DNA from: Sporisorium sorghi
Taxonomy: Eukaryota > Basidiomycota > Ustilaginomycetes > Ustilaginales > Ustilaginaceae
Direction: 5' to 3'
Length of the DNA: 10,065 bases
Assembly (NCBI GenBank): GCA_023212695.1
Contig: JALCCG010000471.1
Location: forward strand, 1 to 10,065
Shown: piece after piece, positions 7,330-10,065 of the stretch
Position numbering within the stretch: the first letter of the stretch is position 1
How the letters are laid out: the number at the start of each line of letters is the position of its first letter
Program-made: the position numbers and the translations under genes
Notes under the pieces: generated by a model
Seen by the model: only the letters and a program-made list of their open reading frames with translations
Told to the model about the DNA's origin: nothing
The model's database searches: none

Positions 7330-7427
7330 TACTTGTACGGTTCACATCACCCCTCGCGCAATCTCGGTTCTGTCTGCTGTCGCGTTCGCAGTGTGTGATG
7401 GTGAAACGATGCGTCCACGCGGGGAAT
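7187..7427. other. Convergent 3' spacer between the VOC gene and AFG1
   Basis: 241 bp lie between the two stop codons. The stretch contains TTTGTACTT twice on the + strand (7230-7238 and 7326-7334), a TCG repeat near 7250 and the pure T32 run. It should hold the 3' ends of both transcripts. I see no AATAAA. Confidence 0.55.
7297..7328. repeat. T32 homopolymer in the convergent spacer
   Basis: A pure run of 32 T on the + strand begins 111 bases after the VOC stop codon. Read on the AFG1 strand it is an A32 tract starting about 100 bases after the AFG1 stop codon. Its length may be affected by slippage in sequencing. Confidence 0.85.
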
Positions 7428-9065
7428 CTAATACTCGGGCGGCGCTTCGCCAGCCGAACTCGCCGACTCGGCATACTGTCTCGAGCCCATCTCAGTCAAC
7501 CTCGAGATCACCCTCGCGAACGCGAACAGCTCCTCGTCACCTGTAAAGATCGGCGACCCGCCGATATCGTCCATCGTCAGGCCCAGATCGTCCATCAACG
7601 AGCGCATCTGGTCCGGCGTGGGTTTTGCTTTACCCGCGTCGCCCGAAAAGATCTGCAGGATGGGCACCTCGCTGGACGCGAGCAGCTTGGTCTTGCTCTC
7701 GTACGCGGCGTCGATGAACGTGATGAAGCGGCGCGCGAGATCGCGCTGGTTGAGGCCCATGCGGGGCACGGCGTCGACAAAGATGGTGGTGAAGTTGTTG
7801 CAGATCTCGATGTAGTCGGCGGCGGAGCGCGGGCGACCGCAGAGCTCGTCGAATGTGAATCGCGCCACGGTTTGCGTCGATGCGGGCACGTGCAGTGTCC
7901 TTCCCCAGATCTTCAGCGCGCGATTCTCGACCACTGGATCGTGAGGGTCAGACGTGGCAGCATCGAAGAGCTTGTCAAACTCCCGCATGTTCGCATCGTC
8001 GAGCGGCGAGAAGTACACCTTGGACAGCGCGCGGGGCAACGTGCGATAGTCGGTGCCCGAGTTGAGGTCCGTCACGCGGAACTGCGACTTGAGCAGCTCG
8101 ATGCACGGCACGAATGACTGGCGCTGAATGCCGTTCTTGTACAGCTCGTCCGGGTGTCGGTTGCTCGTCATGACCATGACTACACCGTAGGCGAGCATGC
8201 GTTCGAGTAGGCCGCGCAGGATCATGGCGTCCGCAATGTCCGTCACTTGAAACTCGTCAAAGCACAGCACAGCGTGGTTGTGCGCCATCTCGCGCGCCAC
8301 GGCTTCGATCGCATCGCTCTCCTCCCCCGCACCGCTCGATGCGGACGAAGTAGAAGACAAAGAGCCAAAGTTGCCCGAGGACATCATCATAACAATGCCC
8401 GAAGGCTTGTGCGTCTTGGACTTGTAGAAATGCGCCCGCTTGTGCGCCTCGATCATGAACTGATGAAAGTGGATCCGACGCTTCGCCGTAATGTTCGCGG
8501 GGAGCGTATCGTAAAACAGATCCATGAGCATGCTCTTGCCCGTACCCACGTCGCCGTACAGATACAAGCCCTTGGGGATATCCTCCGAGATAGGCGGGAT
8601 GTCTTGCGTCTTTGCCCTGCCGAATGGCAGCCACGACAGCAGGCCTTTGGACGCTTGCAAATGTTCCTCCGGATCGGGTACGCCTGCTTGTTTGTAGGAC
8701 TTGAGCTGGTCGTGGAGGGACTGGAGCACCTCGATGATGCTGCGCTGGTGCGCGTCGTCGCGGAGCACGCCGGAGTGGACCAGCTCGTTGTACCGCTCGA
8801 CGGGGGTGGTGGTGGCCTTGACCTTGCCAGCCTTAGCGGCCGAGTGGGGGGAGGTGGAGCTGGCAATGTGGCGGCGGTGTGAAGAAGAAAGCGTACGCGG
8901 TTCTTGACGCAGAGCAATGGTGGCGGACGATGACGGAGATGAAGCGAGCGGCAATCGACGTGTGGCGTGTACGAGCCGTCGACCAGCCACGTGACGCGCC
9001 GGTTGCGCGAAGCTGGATCGCAGCTGTACGCTAGCAGCAGAGCGGGGTAGCGCACTCATTGACAT
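7428..9065 (-). CDS. AFG1: AFG1-like mitochondrial ATPase (AFG1/LACE1 family)
   Basis: The 545-residue protein is an AAA-related ATPase of the mitochondrial inner membrane/matrix that helps remove misfolded or surplus respiratory-chain subunits (known for yeast Afg1 and human LACE1/AFG1L). Residues 1-70 are rich in Arg, Ser and Ala with almost no acidic residues, as in a mitochondrial targeting sequence. The family N-domain begins near PVERYNELVHSGVLRDDAHQ. Walker A is GDVGTGKS (171-178), Walker B is VLCFDEFQ (266-273), and sensor 1 is MTSN (299-302) followed by RHPDELYKNGIQR (303-315). The C-terminal part has FDELCGRPRSAADYIEI and RRFITFIDAAYESKTKL. A Ser-rich insert (about 229-250) splits the region between the two Walker motifs. 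A TAG codon directly precedes the first ATG, so translation starts at 9065 or at the second Met (9059). It is intronless within the coding part. Identity is very secure. Confidence 0.95.
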   Translation of the reverse strand: MSMSALPRSAASVQLRSSFAQPARHVAGRRLVHATRRLPLASSPSSSATIALRQEPRTLSSSHRRHIASSTSPHSAAKAGKVKATTTPVERYNELVHSGVLRDDAHQRSIIEVLQSLHDQLKSYKQAGVPDPEEHLQASKGLLSWLPFGRAKTQDIPPISEDIPKGLYLYGDVGTGKSMLMDLFYDTLPANITAKRRIHFHQFMIEAHKRAHFYKSKTHKPSGIVMMMSSGNFGSLSSTSSASSGAGEESDAIEAVAREMAHNHAVLCFDEFQVTDIADAMILRGLLERMLAYGVVMVMTSNRHPDELYKNGIQRQSFVPCIELLKSQFRVTDLNSGTDYRTLPRALSKVYFSPLDDANMREFDKLFDAATSDPHDPVVENRALKIWGRTLHVPASTQTVARFTFDELCGRPRSAADYIEICNNFTTIFVDAVPRMGLNQRDLARRFITFIDAAYESKTKLLASSEVPILQIFSGDAGKAKPTPDQMRSLMDDLGLTMDDIGGSPIFTGDEELFAFARVISRLTEMGSRQYAESASSAGEAPPEY

Positions 9066-9095
9066 CTATGAAGGGATGGTGGTGAGTGAGTGATG

Positions 9096-9126
<31 letters not shown>

Positions 9127-9156
9127 AAAGACACACACAATTTAGAGCTCACTCAC
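9066..9156 (-). promoter_or_regulatory. CT-rich leader of AFG1, possibly a 5' untranslated intron
   Basis: Read on the AFG1 strand, this stretch starts with GTGAGT (9156-9151), a good donor, contains the (CT)12 tract, and ends in TTCATAG directly before the start ATG, a good acceptor. It could be a 91-base intron in the 5' untranslated region, or simply a pyrimidine-rich transcription start region. No TATA box is visible upstream. Confidence 0.35.
9096..9120. repeat. (GA)12 microsatellite
   Basis: Twelve perfect GA units plus G lie 31 bases upstream of the AFG1 start codon. On the AFG1 sense strand this is a (TC)n pyrimidine tract, which in fungal genes commonly marks the transcription start region or a polypyrimidine tract before an acceptor. 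Confidence 0.85.
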
Positions 9157-9566
9157 TCTTTCTCTAAGGCCCGTGCGGAAATGGAAATCCACTCGTTCGT
9201 CCGTCCGCCTTCTTCCGCTTCTTCCGAGTTGAAGAATGACATTCGCAGTGGATCGACGTCTGTGGCCCACACAACGGAGTTTCTATGCGCAATCGAGCCA
9301 TCATGATCATGTACACCAGTGCTCCTAATACAGCTCGAACATCAACATGTAGACGCTCAACTGGGGCGAGAGCAGCAGAGAGGCCATCTCTCTAGAAAGA
9401 AGCGGAGAAACCGGAGCCAATCTGAACGAACCATCGAAATCGGCTCTATTGAATCGGCGATCCACTGTGCCTGAAAATCGAAATCTTTTTGCCAAGCCGA
9501 GCTGGTGCAACGTTGAAAAAAGGGGGAATTGAGGCAAAATGTGGGCGAAAGCGCCGAGAGAACAAG

Positions 9567-9583
9567 AAAAAAAAAAAAAAAAA
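9567..9583. repeat. A17 homopolymer
   Basis: A pure run of 17 A lies 52 bases before the A53 run, on the same strand. Confidence 0.85.
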
Positions 9584-9634
9584 GGTCTCAGATCGCATGC
9601 ACAGTTCTAAATTTGCCTTTCATCGTCGGACAAT

Positions 9635-9635
<1 letters not shown>

Positions 9636-9688
<53 letters not shown>
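9636..9688. repeat. A53 homopolymer
   Basis: A pure run of 53 A, the longest in the window, lies about 190 bases before the ATG at 9880. No target-site duplication is evident around it, so there is no direct support for a retroposon tail. The true length may differ because of slippage. Confidence 0.85.
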
Positions 9689-9690
<2 letters not shown>

Positions 9691-9879
9691 CAGCGTGCGA
9701 GTGCATCGAAGTGGGTTTCACGAATGCACATGCACGGCAAGCTTTTGCAGATGTCGATCCATCCACCCCATCCGAGCTTTGCGTCAAACCACCATCCATC
9801 TGCTCTATCTTGATACTGGAAGGTCGGATTCCTGGCCACTACGACGCTGCGCCGTGCGACGTAGCTTTGCTTCGCAACG

Positions 9880-10065
9880 ATGAGCGTCTCGCCGTTTCCA
9901 CCACCGCGATCTGCAGAGGAGACGTCGCCGGCGCACACGGCGGCGACACCTTCGTACGGCGCATCGTACCCTGCTTCGCCTCGCACACATGTGCATGAAG
10001 AGCCGTTCTCGTCAGCAGCTGCATACAGGACCAGCACGTCGCCGCGGGTGGTGTCTCGTCCCGTG
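9880..10065 (+). CDS. Possible 5' end of a further gene, truncated by the right edge
   Basis: An ATG with A at -3 (context ACGATGAGC) opens a frame that stays open for 62 codons to the end of the window. An in-frame TAG at 9862-9864 makes it the first possible start. The predicted N-terminus is rich in Ser, Pro, Ala and Thr (beginning MSVSPFPPPRSAEE) and looks disordered. Codon use (many TCG, CCG and GCG, C/G-rich third positions) resembles the confirmed genes in this window. No family can be named from this piece. In GC-rich DNA a 62-codon open frame can occur by chance, so this remains tentative. Confidence 0.45.
   Translation, partial: MSVSPFPPPRSAEETSPAHTAATPSYGASYPASPRTHVHEEPFSSAAAYRTSTSPRVVSRPV

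Larger units (their letters stand above)
9157..9879. other. Intergenic region upstream of AFG1 and of the right-edge reading frame
   Basis: About 720 bases with mixed composition and two pure A runs (17 and 53). The two candidate genes on either side are transcribed away from each other, so this is a divergent promoter region. I see no TATA box, tRNA or protein family match. A C-rich CCATCC-type patch lies at about 9760-9800. Confidence 0.45.

Noticed and set aside
7134..8117. + strand frame of 327 codons over the end of the VOC gene and AFG1
   Set aside because: It crosses the T32 run and is antisense to the secure AFG1 coding region.
9157..9242. Possible upstream coding exon of AFG1 starting at an ATG at 9242 on the - strand
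   Set aside because: Spliced through the GTGAGT donor and TAG acceptor it enters the AFG1 exon out of frame and meets TGA within four codons; it also contains many acidic residues, unlike a mitochondrial targeting sequence.
9588..10037. - strand frame of 149 codons through the A53 run
   Set aside because: About 17 residues are poly-Phe from the homopolymer, there is no recognisable domain, and it lies antisense to the better-supported + strand frame at 9880.

Overview
The window looks like nuclear DNA of a smut-type basidiomycete (Ustilaginomycotina). This is inferred from compact, GC-rich, mostly single-exon genes, heavy use of TCG, CTC and CTG codons, Ala/Ser-rich protein tails, and long poly(A)/poly(T) and (GA)n runs confined to the spacers. 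There is no operon structure, no ribosome-binding sites, no transposase, no CRISPR array and no RNA gene that I can support.

Layout from left to right. (1) Bases 1-750, + strand: 3' part of the protein phosphatase methylesterase gene PPE1, cut by the left edge. (2) 863-2149, - strand: an alpha/beta-hydrolase of the hormone-sensitive-lipase type with a long acidic and Ser/Arg-rich tail; it converges on PPE1 with only 112 bp between stop codons. (3) A divergent spacer of about 1 kb ending in a TATA-containing promoter. (4) 3193-4842, + strand: a Dal5-like major-facilitator permease, the only gene here that needs an intron. (5) A 1.3-kb spacer full of homopolymers. (6) 6146-7186, + strand: a protein with a C-terminal VOC/glyoxalase-like domain and an unrecognised N-terminal half. 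(7) 7428-9065, - strand: AFG1, a mitochondrial AAA-type ATPase, convergent with gene 6. (8) A 0.8-kb spacer with a (GA)12 run, A17 and A53. (9) From 9880 to the right edge: the start of a possible further gene.

The genes do not form a visible pathway. PPE1 (PP2A regulation) and AFG1 (mitochondrial protein quality control) are conserved housekeeping genes. The permease, esterase and VOC protein have broad family assignments but no assignable substrate. The most unusual sequence signal is the exon junction of the permease: the bases just before the best canonical acceptor still encode, in frame, the residues the family expects there. I found no convincing new multi-gene system.
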